Made by a program: the position numbers and the translations under genes. Shown piece after piece: positions 1-7,255 of a stretch of DNA of 17,671 nt. The notes beneath the pieces are model-generated. The model saw only the letters and a list, made by a program, of their open reading frames with translations. It searched no databases and had not been told where the DNA came from. The stretch comes from CAXGUU01 sp964012875 (GTDB lineage Bacteria > Pseudomonadota > Gammaproteobacteria > Ga0077536), in assembly GCA_964012875.1 (NCBI GenBank), contig CAXGUU010000036.1, positions 1-17,671 on the forward strand. The letters run 5' to 3'. Every line of letters begins with the position of its first letter. Positions within the stretch are counted from its first letter, which is position 1.

Positions 1-1
1 A

Positions 2-1189
2 GGCCGCCATCCGCAAGCCGGTGAGGCCGGCACCATCTCGCCATTCCAGGCACTCATGACTGCCCTGGCCGCCACGGTCGGTACCGGTAATATTGCCGGC
101 GTCGCAACAGCGATTCATTTTGGCGGGCCCGGCGCGGTGTTCTGGATGTGGGTCATTGCCTTGTTTGGCATGGCAACGAAATACGCCGAAGCCGTGCTCG
201 CTGTCCATTACCGTGAAACGGACAGCGACGGCAACCACGTCGGCGGCCCGATGTACTACATCAAAAACGGCCTGGGCGAAAAGTGGGCATGGCTCGCCGC
301 CGCGTTTGCATTTTTCGGAATGGTCGCGGCTTTCGGTATCGGCAACATGGTGCAGGCTAATTCGGTCGCCGATGTACTTCACGCCCACTTTTCTGTCCCG
401 ACCTTTGCGACTGGCACTGCTGCAGCCATGCTGGTGGGGATTGTCATCATCGGCGGCATCACGCGCATCGCCACTGTCGCCGCGGCTCTGGTACCGACAA
501 TGGCCCTGCTCTACTTCGTAATGTGCCTGTACATCATCGTGACCCATGTGGCAGCCCTGCCGGAGGCTTTCGGTGTCATCGTCAACAGCGCGTTCAACCG
601 CGATGCAGCCGTGGGCGTCACACTGTGGCTTGCCATCCGCTGGGGCTTCGCGCGCGGGATATTCTCAAATGAAGCGGGTCTCGGCAGCGCCGCCATCGCG
701 CATGCGGCTGCGCGCACGAACGACCCGGTGCGCCAGGGTCGCGTTGCTATGCTCGGGACGTTCATCGATACCCTCGTCATCTGCACTATGACCGCACTCG
801 CAATCATGGTTACCGGCGCGTGGCTGGGTCCTGAGCAGGGTGCGGCCTTGTCGGCCCAGGCTTTCCGGCTTGGCATGGGCGATACTGGACCTGGCTTCGT
901 CGGTATCGCGCTGGCTGTATTCGCGTTTACAACCATCATGGGCTGGAGCTACTACGGCGAGCGTTGCGCGTCCTATCTCTTCGGCGCGGGCATCATTCCC
1001 TTTTACCGTATCGTCTGGATCCTCGCCTTGTTTGTTGGCGCTGTCGTTAAACTCGAACTGGTGTGGGCGCTCGCCGATATTTTCAACGGCCTGATGGCCA
1101 TACCCAATTTGATCGCCCTCATTGGCCTGAGCCCCGTGGTTTTTGCACTCACCCGAAGTTCAGTCTCGAAAGCCCGAGAGGTCGGATAA
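2..1189 (+). CDS. Sodium:alanine/glycine symporter (AGCS family), 5' partial
   Basis: This is an inner-membrane Na+- or H+-coupled amino-acid symporter of the AGCS family (AlsT/DagA type). The reading frame is open from base 2, and the residues before the first ATG (base 56) already match the family (GEAGTISPFQAL), so the true start lies upstream of the window. About 395 residues are visible against a usual 440-500. Hallmarks are ATVGTGNIAGVATAI just after the ATG at base 56, GGPMYYI about 60 residues further on, and FSNEAGLGSAAIAHAA at roughly 660-710. The rest is a chain of hydrophobic helices, including the GWSYYGERCASYLFG stretch near 940-985 that is typical of the family's C-terminal part. 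The substrate cannot be told from sequence; alanine or glycine is the family norm. Only 5 bases separate its stop from nadC, so the two may share a transcript. Confidence 0.93.
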   Translation, partial: GRHPQAGEAGTISPFQALMTALAATVGTGNIAGVATAIHFGGPGAVFWMWVIALFGMATKYAEAVLAVHYRETDSDGNHVGGPMYYIKNGLGEKWAWLAAAFAFFGMVAAFGIGNMVQANSVADVLHAHFSVPTFATGTAAAMLVGIVIIGGITRIATVAAALVPTMALLYFVMCLYIIVTHVAALPEAFGVIVNSAFNRDAAVGVTLWLAIRWGFARGIFSNEAGLGSAAIAHAAARTNDPVRQGRVAMLGTFIDTLVICTMTALAIMVTGAWLGPEQGAALSAQAFRLGMGDTGPGFVGIALAVFAFTTIMGWSYYGERCASYLFGAGIIPFYRIVWILALFVGAVVKLELVWALADIFNGLMAIPNLIALIGLSPVVFALTRSSVSKAREVG

Positions 1190-1194
1190 GAAGC

Positions 1195-2037
1195 ATGGGA
1201 AGTACCGTCGCGGATCCGGCTCGCGTCGCCGACGACGTTGATCGGGCGCTGGCCGAAGACGTCGGTAGTGGCGACGTTACGGCAAGCCTGATCGATGAAC
1301 AGCGGCAAGCCAAGGCTGAAGTCGTTTGCCGCGAAGACGCGGTGATCGCCGGCCGACCGTGGTTTACACATACCTACGCTCGGCTCGACCCGGCGCTAGA
1401 CATCCAGTGGCATGCCGATGACGGCGACCGCGTGACCGCCAACAGCATTGTTTGCGTGCTCTCCGGCGCGGCCCGCAGCATCGTTACGGGGGAACGCACC
1501 GCCCTCAATTTTTTGCAGACGCTGTCAGGCACTGCGACCACTACCCGAGCCTATGCCGATGCGCTGACAGGATCACAGACCCGCATTCTGGACACCAGAA
1601 AAACCGTTCCCGGACTCCGCTATGCGCAAAAGTATGCAGTCCGTTGTGGCGGCGGGGCTAACCACCGCATGGGACTCTACGATGCCGTGCTGGTTAAAGA
1701 AAATCATATTGCGGCGGCCGGCGGCATCGGACCGGCAGTGAGACGATTGCGCAAAGCCCAACCGCCCCTTCAGATCGAAGTTGAAGTCGAAACCCTGAGC
1801 GAACTCGAACAGGCGCTTGCTGCGGGAGCGGACATGGTGTTGCTCGACAATTTCTCACCGGCACAAACGGGCGCCGCGGTCGAGCTTGTTGCCGGCCGCA
1901 TGAAAACCGAAATTTCGGGCAACGTCGAACTCAAAAGCCTAGCGATGCTCGGTGCGCTCGGCGCAGACTTTATCTCAGTCGGTGCGTTGACCAAACACGT
2001 GCGGGCAGTAGACTTTTCGATGCTGATCAGGACCTGA
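1195..2037 (+). CDS. nadC: Nicotinate-nucleotide pyrophosphorylase (carboxylating), quinolinate phosphoribosyltransferase
   Basis: NadC condenses quinolinate with PRPP to give nicotinate mononucleotide, CO2 and pyrophosphate, the last step of de novo NAD synthesis before NaMN adenylation. From the ATG at 1195 it is 280 residues, the usual family length. An earlier in-frame ATG at 1063 lies inside the symporter and adds 44 residues unlike the family, so I rejected it. Visible motifs are EDVGSGDVTA (21-30), GERTALNFLQTLSGTAT (99-115), LDTRKTVPGLR (132-142), the active-site stretch CGGGANHRMGLYDAVLVKEN (151-170), EVEVETLSE (195-203), LLDNF (216-220) and ISVGALTKH (260-268). The last is usually ISVGALTHS, a mild variation. 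No nadA or nadB is in view. The gene follows the AGCS symporter by 5 bases. Confidence 0.96.
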   Translation: MGSTVADPARVADDVDRALAEDVGSGDVTASLIDEQRQAKAEVVCREDAVIAGRPWFTHTYARLDPALDIQWHADDGDRVTANSIVCVLSGAARSIVTGERTALNFLQTLSGTATTTRAYADALTGSQTRILDTRKTVPGLRYAQKYAVRCGGGANHRMGLYDAVLVKENHIAAAGGIGPAVRRLRKAQPPLQIEVEVETLSELEQALAAGADMVLLDNFSPAQTGAAVELVAGRMKTEISGNVELKSLAMLGALGADFISVGALTKHVRAVDFSMLIRT

Positions 2038-2143
2038 ACCTATCCCGGGGCCTCTTGGCGCTGTTGATCGCTGAACCACGACCCACCCGGGAATCGGCCC
2101 GCACCCACTCGTAACCCCCTATTTGGTAGCATCAGGCGCCACC

Positions 2144-2314
2144 ATGAAAAAGATTCTGTTTCACCTCGACACCGAGCCGTTCGCGAATACCTTCGACACG
2201 GTTGCCGGTTATGACGGTGGTGCCGACCACGGATCAGTGAGAGCCAACGTCAAACCAAGCACTGTCAGCACCATGGTCGACGGCGCCGCATTGAAGGTGA
2301 TGATCTACGTATGA
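2144..2314 (+). pseudogene. N-terminal fragment of a methylene-tetrahydromethanopterin dehydrogenase (MtdB/Mdh-like)
   Basis: This is a 56-codon open frame starting MKKILFHLDTEP, with FDTVAGYDGGADH near residues 16-28 and NVKPSTVSTMVDG about 10 residues later. From memory, bacterial NADP-dependent methylene-H4MPT dehydrogenases (MtdA/MtdB) begin with a FDTD...FDVVVGYDGGADH...NVTPDNV...VDG pattern. The spacing agrees without gaps over about 45 residues. Full enzymes are near 290 residues, with a Rossmann domain after this segment. Here the frame stops at 2314, a few residues past VDG, and the next 72 bases show no continuation that I can see. A remnant is therefore the likeliest reading, although the preserved motifs leave a short functional protein possible. 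An in-frame TTG at 2123 would add 7 residues. There is no obvious Shine-Dalgarno sequence, and no other H4MPT-pathway gene is recognised in the window except a possible Mer-like LLM enzyme at 13218. Confidence 0.55.
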
Positions 2315-2324
2315 TTATCCACGC

Positions 2325-2353
2325 CGGGTCGAAACCCGTCCCTCGAGAAGGGA
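2325..2353. repeat. Two adjacent small inverted repeats between the fragment and the yedK-like gene
   Basis: CGGGT-CGAA-ACCCG (2325-2338) is followed immediately by TCCCT-CGAGA-AGGGA (2339-2353). Each has perfect 5-base arms. There is no T-run afterwards, so neither is a standard intrinsic terminator. They could be a regulatory element for the gene starting at 2387, a remnant of the decayed gene, or chance in GC-rich DNA. Confidence 0.35.
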
Positions 2354-2386
2354 AACTGGTCCGGTACTCAAAGGTTTCCTAGAACG

Positions 2387-3058
2387 ATGTGCGGTCGCTT
2401 TGCGCTCATCACCGACGGTCGTACGATGGCAGAACAATTTGGTGCCGAGGTCCCGTTCGATCTTGCGCCGCGCTACAACATTGCGCCGTCACAACCGCTC
2501 CTCGTCGTTCGTGAAGCGCAATCCGGGCGCCTCGTTGACCACCTGAGCTGGGGCCTGTTGCCGGCATGGTCGAAAGATGCGGGCGCGGCCAGACGCCCCA
2601 TAAATGCGCGTGCGGAAACTGTCGGCGAAAAACCGTCGTTTCGCAATGCTTATCGCCGCCGTCGCTGCCTTGTGCCGGCCAGTGGCTACTATGAATGGGT
2701 CAAACAGGTTGAAGGTAAACAGCCGCTGTATATCTACCCGCGGCAAACCACGCTGATGGCAATTGCCGGCATATGGGAGTACTGGGAGCAGGATGGCAAC
2801 GCGATACAAAGTTGCGCGCTGCTGACCTGCACCGCAAACTGGGCCATCAGCTCGATCCACCACCGTATGCCGGTCATCATCGCCGCGGAGAATTACGAAC
2901 AATGGCTCGACCACAAATCCGAGCGCGACTTACCGGACGAGTTGCTCGCACCAGCCCCGGATTACCTTCTGGGTTTTCATTACGTCAGTAAGCGCGTAAA
3001 TTCGCCTGCTAATGACAGCCCGGAATGCATTGCGCCAGAAGCTTCAGAACAGGATTAA
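2387..3058 (+). CDS. SOS response-associated peptidase family protein (SRAP; YedK/HMCES), abasic-site crosslinker
   Basis: SRAP proteins protect abasic sites in single-stranded DNA by forming a thiazolidine link through the alpha-amine and thiol of Cys2, after Met1 is removed. The start is fixed by this chemistry: the ATG at 2387 gives MCGRFAL, with Cys2 in place. Other conserved residues are visible: RYNIAPSQP (29-37), WGLLPAW (55-61), INARAET (72-78, with Asn73), the YYEW motif at 101-104 (Glu103), and IHHRMPVII (157-165, with His158). The length of 223 residues is normal for the family. The 3' end overlaps the next reading frame by 47 bases. No LexA box is evident upstream, so SOS control is not shown by the sequence. 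Role by family: replication-linked DNA protection in the cytoplasm. Confidence 0.94.
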   Translation: MCGRFALITDGRTMAEQFGAEVPFDLAPRYNIAPSQPLLVVREAQSGRLVDHLSWGLLPAWSKDAGAARRPINARAETVGEKPSFRNAYRRRRCLVPASGYYEWVKQVEGKQPLYIYPRQTTLMAIAGIWEYWEQDGNAIQSCALLTCTANWAISSIHHRMPVIIAAENYEQWLDHKSERDLPDELLAPAPDYLLGFHYVSKRVNSPANDSPECIAPEASEQD

Positions 3059-3439
3059 ATGCACGGCAGCCCTGATACTGCTGTGCTGCATCTGGTCCGG
3101 CCTTACGTGCGCCACTGAGGATGAGACTATTGGCTCAGCGCTGGACGCACTAGCCACTAGCGACAGCGATGCCTTCGTGCCCGTCGCCGAAGCGCCGGAG
3201 CGTCTCGCGGAAGGGGGAAATACGCAAGCGGCGAACGTGATGGCGACCGCACTTTATGTCGGCGATCTCGCGCTCTCCGAACGTATGCTGCGACTGGCGG
3301 CCGAACAAGGTGATGCCATAGCCGCTTTTGCTTTTGGGTCGATGATGGCCACATCGAACTGGCGATGATCAAAAACCGCCTTTCCAACGAGGAAATACCA
3401 GGCGACGAACATCAGATGCTCGGGGATTTCGTCGAGTAG
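3012..3439 (+). pseudogene. Exported Sel1/TPR-like small protein, apparently frameshifted
   Basis: The frame from the ATG at 3012 runs to a stop at 3366-3368 (118 residues). It has a basic N-region, a hydrophobic core (TAALILLCCIWSGL) and a plausible cleavage after TCA, so it looks secreted. The mature part contains alanine-rich helical text such as RLAAEQGDAIAAFAFG, reminiscent of Sel1 repeats. The next frame starts by a 4-base ATGA overlap at 3365 and runs to 3439. Read from 3341 it gives DDGHIELAMIKNRLSNEEI..., which continues the helical pattern and looks like the ordinary C-terminal end of a Sel1-type protein. A single missing base in the run of short T and G tracts at about 3324-3338 would join the two. 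This may be a true mutation or a sequence error. No function is recognised. The start overlaps the yedK-like gene by 47 bases. Confidence 0.5.
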
Positions 3440-3487
3440 CTAGGCGCTTACATCCCATTCCTGATTAACCAACAGACCATCTCTAGC

Positions 3488-4294
3488 ATGAAACGCCGAG
3501 TTTTCTTTATTTCCGACCGTACGGGCATCACTGCGGAGACACTGGGTGAGAGCTTGCTCACGCAGTTCCCGGAAATTGAGTTTGAGCGCACCAACATTCC
3601 GTTTGTCACGAATTCCCTGGCGGCGGAAAGCGCAGTCGCGACGATTAAACACTTGATAAAAGGCGTCGATGAACCACCCTTAATTTTCAGTACGCTCACC
3701 GACCCCGAGGCACAGAGGATCATTGCCGAGAGCAGCCCCTTCGTGTTCGACCTGTTTGGCACTTTCATCGATCCACTCGAGGCGGCCTTGAATTCTGAGT
3801 CTTCACACGCCGCCGGCCGTATGCACGGCATTAACGACATCAACGCCTATGAAGAACGCGTGCATGCGCTCAACTTTGCCCTCGGGCACGATGACGGCCT
3901 CAGTCCACGTGACCTGGAGGAAGCCGACATCGTACTGCTAGGGGTCTCGCGTTGCGGCAAGACACCAACCTGCCTCTACCTTGCCATGCATTATTCACTG
4001 CGGGCCGCCAATTATCCGCTGACCGATGACGACTTCGGCGACAATCGACTGCCCAAAATCCTCCGGCCAGTGCGGGAAAAGCTTTATGGGCTGACCATCG
4101 TGCCGGAACAGCTGTCACGCATTAGAAAACAGCGCCGAACCCAGGGTGAATACTCGCAACTGGCCAAGTGCCGCACCGAAGTCATTCAGGCCGAGGCCTT
4201 GTTTCGCGGAGAAAACATAGATTTTCTCGACACCACAACCGTATCGATTGAGGAAATCGCGGCAACCATCGTTCGAGATATGCACCTACATTGA
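3488..4294 (+). CDS. ppsR: PEP synthase regulatory protein (pyruvate, water dikinase kinase/phosphotransferase, DUF299)
   Basis: PpsR is a bifunctional cytoplasmic enzyme. It inactivates PEP synthase by ADP-dependent threonine phosphorylation and reactivates it by Pi-dependent removal of the phosphate. It thereby sets carbon flow between pyruvate and PEP. The 268 residues match the family length. Diagnostic stretches are SDRTGITAETLGESLLTQFP (9-28), DPLEAALN (95-102), HGINDINAYEERVHALNFAL (113-132) followed by GHDDG, the P-loop GVSRCGKTPTCLYLA (152-166), and AANYPLTDDD (173-182). The usual partner ppsA, often next to it and divergent, is absent here. The ATG at 3488 has a poor Shine-Dalgarno sequence. 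The gene is followed with almost no gap by an exported-protein gene. It shares metabolic context with aceEF, 4.5 kb downstream, at the pyruvate branch point. Confidence 0.95.
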   Translation: MKRRVFFISDRTGITAETLGESLLTQFPEIEFERTNIPFVTNSLAAESAVATIKHLIKGVDEPPLIFSTLTDPEAQRIIAESSPFVFDLFGTFIDPLEAALNSESSHAAGRMHGINDINAYEERVHALNFALGHDDGLSPRDLEEADIVLLGVSRCGKTPTCLYLAMHYSLRAANYPLTDDDFGDNRLPKILRPVREKLYGLTIVPEQLSRIRKQRRTQGEYSQLAKCRTEVIQAEALFRGENIDFLDTTTVSIEEIAATIVRDMHLH

Positions 4295-4344
4295 GACCTG
4301 ATATGAAATTCGCCCACGTCTGCAATACCCCGATCGGACATAAC

Positions 4345-4926
4345 ATGCCACGGACGGTCACCTTGCTCATCGCCCTCGCAACACTGTCGGGCACGGTCGT
4401 CGCGGAGTCACTCTCAATCGCTGACCGTGAACAAGCTATTTACACTGCCATCATCAATCATGGCGCGCAGGCCGACGTCTCAATGGTGGTACTGGCTGGG
4501 AATACCACCGGCGACCCGGCCGCAATCACAGAACAGACGCACGCCGACGCTGTGGTTGCCGATCTTGAGGTCCCGCATGAAACCTTGCGCGACTGGCAGC
4601 AACGTAACCGGCGCATTTCGTCCATCGAGTATCCCTTGAACGTCAACGCCAGCTATCAACTCATGGATCGCAAGACTCACCGTGCCCTGTTCAAGAGCGG
4701 CGAACCGGAAGCCGGCTGGCAGGCGTTTTTCAATCGCTACCCAGGCGCACCAGGACTGCTGCGTGTTTCGCATGCCGGCTTCGACCACAGCCTTACTCAC
4801 GCCCTGGTCTATGCTGAGTTTCAATGTGGCGCGGAGTGCGGCTCCGGTCGCCTCATCCATCTCGAAACCGACGGCGCGAACACCTGGTCGGTACGCGGCT
4901 CAGCGCTCGTTTGGGTAGTCGATTAA
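4345..4926 (+). CDS. Exported protein of unknown function
   Basis: I do not recognise this family. The start at 4345 gives an ideal signal peptide, PRTVTLLIALATLSGTVVA followed by ES, so the mature protein of about 170 residues should lie in the periplasm. In-frame alternatives are ATG at 4303 and TTG at 4291 (overlapping the ppsR stop), which would add 14 or 18 residues before the hydrophobic core. The mature part has a motif-rich C-terminal half: GLLRVSHAGFDHSLTHALVY, then FQCGAECGSGRLIHLE, then a Trp-containing strand ending WVVD. The two-cysteine CGAECG segment may form a disulfide. The layout (hydrophobic strands, then CG.xCG.G, then a tryptophan strand) recalls small secreted beta-rich domains seen in many environmental bacteria, but I can assign no activity. 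It sits between ppsR and the LOG gene, with a 4-base gap to the latter. Confidence 0.8.
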   Translation: MPRTVTLLIALATLSGTVVAESLSIADREQAIYTAIINHGAQADVSMVVLAGNTTGDPAAITEQTHADAVVADLEVPHETLRDWQQRNRRISSIEYPLNVNASYQLMDRKTHRALFKSGEPEAGWQAFFNRYPGAPGLLRVSHAGFDHSLTHALVYAEFQCGAECGSGRLIHLETDGANTWSVRGSALVWVVD

Positions 4927-4930
4927 CGCC

Positions 4931-5491
4931 ATGCCGTACTCGGTGTGTGTATTCTGCGGTGCGCGTGACGGCAACGATGTCGTCTTTGCCGATGTCGCCG
5001 ACGCCTTCGGACGCGAACTCGGTGAACGCGGCATGTCGTTGGTTTACGGAGGCGGCAATATCGGCTTGATGGGATGCCTGGCTGATGCCGTGCTCGACTG
5101 CGACGGTACGGTCGTCGGCGTCATCCCAGAATTTTTGAGCGACCGTGAGGTGCTGCATACCGGCATCAGCGAATGCATTACGGTAGACGACCTGTTCGAC
5201 CGCAAAGCCGTGATGATAGAGAAGTCCGATGCATTTGTGGCCCTACCCGGCGGCATAGGCACCTACGACGAAATTATCGAAGTGATTGCCTGGCGCCAGC
5301 TCAAACAACTCCGTCAGCCAATCGGCTTGCTGAACGCCAACGGCTTTTTCGAGCCCTTCCTAGCCCTGCTGGCACATACGGTCGAATGTGGATTCCTGCG
5401 CGAGGACGAAATCTCCCATATTCATGTAGAAACAAATGCCAGGGCCTTGATCGACGCCCTGCAGTCGGACGCCTCGGACTTGACGCTATGA
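4931..5491 (+). CDS. LOG family protein: nucleoside 5'-monophosphate phosphoribohydrolase (TIGR00730 type)
   Basis: LOG-family proteins cleave the N-glycosidic bond of (modified) adenosine monophosphates, releasing the base and ribose 5-phosphate. In plants and some microbes the substrate is cytokinin ribotide; in many bacteria it is AMP-like nucleotides. The protein has 186 residues, a normal length. The Rossmann signature LVYGGGNIGLMG lies at 37-48, VIPEFL at 64-69 and the nucleotide/catalytic motif PGGIGTYDE at 106-114 (Glu114). The usual MxxRK motif appears as LFDRK at 88-92, keeping the catalytic Arg and Lys but not the Met/His-Glu. The older label 'lysine decarboxylase' for this motif is a misannotation. 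The stop overlaps the ATG of the following HAD phosphatase (ATGA at 5488-5491), implying translational coupling. The HAD partner could act on a released sugar phosphate or on a nucleotide; this is inference. Confidence 0.93.
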   Translation: MPYSVCVFCGARDGNDVVFADVADAFGRELGERGMSLVYGGGNIGLMGCLADAVLDCDGTVVGVIPEFLSDREVLHTGISECITVDDLFDRKAVMIEKSDAFVALPGGIGTYDEIIEVIAWRQLKQLRQPIGLLNANGFFEPFLALLAHTVECGFLREDEISHIHVETNARALIDALQSDASDLTL

Positions 5492-6165
5492 CGCAGGAGA
5501 CAATTCCCAACGCCGTCGTTTTTGACATGGACGGCATTTTGATTGACTCAGAACCGCTGTTTCGCGCAGCCGCCAAACAGGCGGCTGAGGCCCTCGGTTA
5601 TGCGCTCTCGGATGAGGTCTACGTGCAATGGATGGGCCTGCCGCCCAAAGCCGTTGAAGCCGCCGTACGCGAAAGCATGGGCGATGACTTTCCGATGGAA
5701 CCGTTTCGTGAAACCTTTCGTGACGTATGGATCAGACATACCGACGCCAACGGTGTACCGGCGCAGCCGGGCATCAGTGCCCTGCTCGACGAGTTGAAAA
5801 CCCGCTCCGTGCCATTTGCCGTCGCGACATCTACTTTTCGCGAGCAAGCAGAACGTTCACTCGACCTAGCCGGTCTGTCACCGCTGATCGACATCATGAT
5901 TGCGGGCGATGAAGTGTCGGATGGCAAGCCTTCGCCGGATATATTCCTCGCTGCCGCTGCCGCAATTGGCGTCGATGCATCAGCCTGCATAGCGTTGGAA
6001 GACTCTGCGGTCGGCGTGCGCGCTGCCTCGACAGCCGGTATGCTGACCATCATGGTGCCCGATTTGCACCAGCCCGATGTTTCGACCGCCGAACTGGCGC
6101 GCTACGTCATCCCTGACACGGCAACAGCGGCCTCGGTGGTACGATCTATGCTGCGCCATGCTTGA
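5488..6165 (+). CDS. HAD superfamily phosphatase (beta-phosphoglucomutase/phosphoglycolate-phosphatase-like)
   Basis: This is a cytoplasmic HAD-type hydrolase of 225 residues, in the size range of the small-molecule phosphatases with an alpha-helical cap (Gph, YniC/HxpB, YqaB group). All four HAD motifs are visible: FDMDGILIDSE (12-22, nucleophile Asp13 and acid Asp15), the Thr/Ser motif AVATST (111-116), Lys147 in SDGKPSPD, and the Mg-binding acidic pair in ALEDSAVG (Glu171, Asp172). The cap lies between residues 20 and 90. The 4-base ATGA overlap with the LOG gene fixes the start. A much longer frame reaching back to 5173 exists, but it runs over the LOG gene and is unlike the family. The substrate is unknown. 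Candidates are sugar phosphates or nucleotides, and coupling to LOG hints at ribose 5-phosphate-related or modified-nucleotide clean-up. Confidence 0.92.
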   Translation: MTQETIPNAVVFDMDGILIDSEPLFRAAAKQAAEALGYALSDEVYVQWMGLPPKAVEAAVRESMGDDFPMEPFRETFRDVWIRHTDANGVPAQPGISALLDELKTRSVPFAVATSTFREQAERSLDLAGLSPLIDIMIAGDEVSDGKPSPDIFLAAAAAIGVDASACIALEDSAVGVRAASTAGMLTIMVPDLHQPDVSTAELARYVIPDTATAASVVRSMLRHA

Positions 6166-6214
6166 GGCGCAGCAACGGAATTTCTGGAACTCAACCGCGG
6201 CTCTGGCCAACAGT

Positions 6215-6715
6215 ATGCGCAAACTCGTTTATTACCTGTGTACTGTCACAGCCTTTCTTATCGTCCATTGTCCGGGCTTTGCCGAGACAACAGTACCGAG
6301 TGCCGAGGCAACCATGCGAGCCTATGACGAGTTCATGGCAGACCCTCCTAACCGCCTCGATCACACCCAGCCGTTTTTGGATTTTGTTACAGACAGTGGT
6401 GCGGTCCACGTCTTGTTGAACGATAAGCTGCTGGCATGGATGTATGACCCCGGCATAGAAAACGCCACCAAGGCAGTGCTGTATGCGGCATTCCTTGGCG
6501 GCAATATGCAGGGGCAACTCACGGGTAATGACACCGGCGACGACAACATCGCGGCAATGGCCAGCGTGCTACGCGCCTACGCTGCCGTGCGCAAACAGAA
6601 TCCCGAATTTGCGGTCGCTTTACTCGGACATCTCGCGCAGGCGGAGAGTGATGGCAAACTCGCCACAGCGGTGAACGATATTGTCACGACTGACAGCGCA
6701 GCTGACCAGAAATGA
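6215..6715 (+). CDS. Exported protein of unknown function, upstream-coupled to the macrodomain gene
   Basis: This family is not recognised. The start at 6215 (RKLVYYLCTVTAFLIVHCPGFA, then ET) gives a clear signal peptide, leaving about 140 mature residues. An in-frame ATG at 6158, overlapping the HAD stop by 8 bases, would add 19 residues before the hydrophobic core. Neither start has a good Shine-Dalgarno sequence, so the choice rests on the signal peptide. The mature part is mostly helical, with YDEFMADPPNRLDHTQPFLDFV, then a segment AWMYDPGIENATKAVLYAAFLGG, then alanine-rich helices. It has no cysteine after the signal and no catalytic motif I can name. The pattern suggests a small helical periplasmic protein. 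Its stop overlaps the macrodomain start (ATGA, 6712-6715), although one product is exported and the other should be cytoplasmic. Confidence 0.75.
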   Translation: MRKLVYYLCTVTAFLIVHCPGFAETTVPSAEATMRAYDEFMADPPNRLDHTQPFLDFVTDSGAVHVLLNDKLLAWMYDPGIENATKAVLYAAFLGGNMQGQLTGNDTGDDNIAAMASVLRAYAAVRKQNPEFAVALLGHLAQAESDGKLATAVNDIVTTDSAADQK

Positions 6716-7248
6716 CCGTCGCCTTCGATGCTGAACTCGTCGACATCACTACACTCGAATGCGATGCCATCGTTAACGCGGCCAATGAAGGCCTGCTCGG
6801 CGGCGGTGGCGTTGACGGTGCGATCCATCGTGCTGCGGGACCGCGGCTGCTCACCGAATGCCGCTCGTTGAATGGTTGCGAGACCGGCTCGGCGAAGCTG
6901 ACGGATGCCTACGACCTGCCTTGCCGCTACATCATCCATACCGTCGGGCCGATCTGGAAAGGCGGGCAACATAATGAAGCGCGGATGCTTGAGCGCTGTT
7001 ACCGCTCATGCCTTGCGCTCGCCGCCCGGCACCAGCTGACATCGCTGGCGTTCCCCGCAATCAGCTGCGGCGTCTACGGTTATCCACACGCGGAAGCGAC
7101 GGCAGTTGCTGTGAAAACGCTGGTTTCAGCGGCCCCGGAAGTACCATCGCTGGCCTCAATTACGTTCGCCTGCTTCGGCGCAGAACTGCTTGAATTATAT
7201 CGCCAGGCGCTGCCATCACTTGACGATCTCGACTCGCGCTCCGCATAG
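6712..7248 (+). CDS. Macrodomain protein, O-acetyl-ADP-ribose deacetylase (YmdB/MacroD type)
   Basis: MacroD-type domains hydrolyse O-acetyl-ADP-ribose and remove mono-ADP-ribose from acidic residues. The E. coli homologue YmdB also modulates RNase III. This 178-residue protein is a single domain. Visible motifs are DITTLECDAIVNAANEGLL (11-29), the glycine-rich substrate loop and catalytic helix GGGGVDGAIHRAAGP (30-44), HTVGPIW (76-82), and the second phosphate loop FPAISCGVYGYP (114-125). Catalytic positions matching YmdB are present: Asn25 and Asp35. It starts in a 4-base overlap with the exported-protein gene before it, and 7 bases separate it from the next HAD gene. No ADP-ribosyltransferase or sirtuin gene is in the window, so the physiological source of its substrate is not shown. 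Together with nadC and the LOG gene it gives the region an NAD/ADP-ribose flavour. Confidence 0.95.
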   Translation: MTVAFDAELVDITTLECDAIVNAANEGLLGGGGVDGAIHRAAGPRLLTECRSLNGCETGSAKLTDAYDLPCRYIIHTVGPIWKGGQHNEARMLERCYRSCLALAARHQLTSLAFPAISCGVYGYPHAEATAVAVKTLVSAAPEVPSLASITFACFGAELLELYRQALPSLDDLDSRSA

Positions 7249-7255
7249 TTTCATC

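Noticed and set aside
1063..1194. N-terminal extension of nadC to an earlier ATG
   Set aside because: It overlaps the symporter coding sequence, and NadC proteins begin near the residues that follow the ATG at 1195.
2325..2338. GGGTCGAAACCC resembling a tRNA T-arm
   Set aside because: The loop is only 4 bases with a 5-base stem, not the 7-base T-loop, and no acceptor, D or anticodon arms can be folded around it.
5173..5487. N-terminal extension of the HAD phosphatase frame
   Set aside because: The extension is fully inside the LOG gene in another frame, is rich in Arg/Pro shadow residues, and the ATGA overlap at 5488 gives a standard HAD start.
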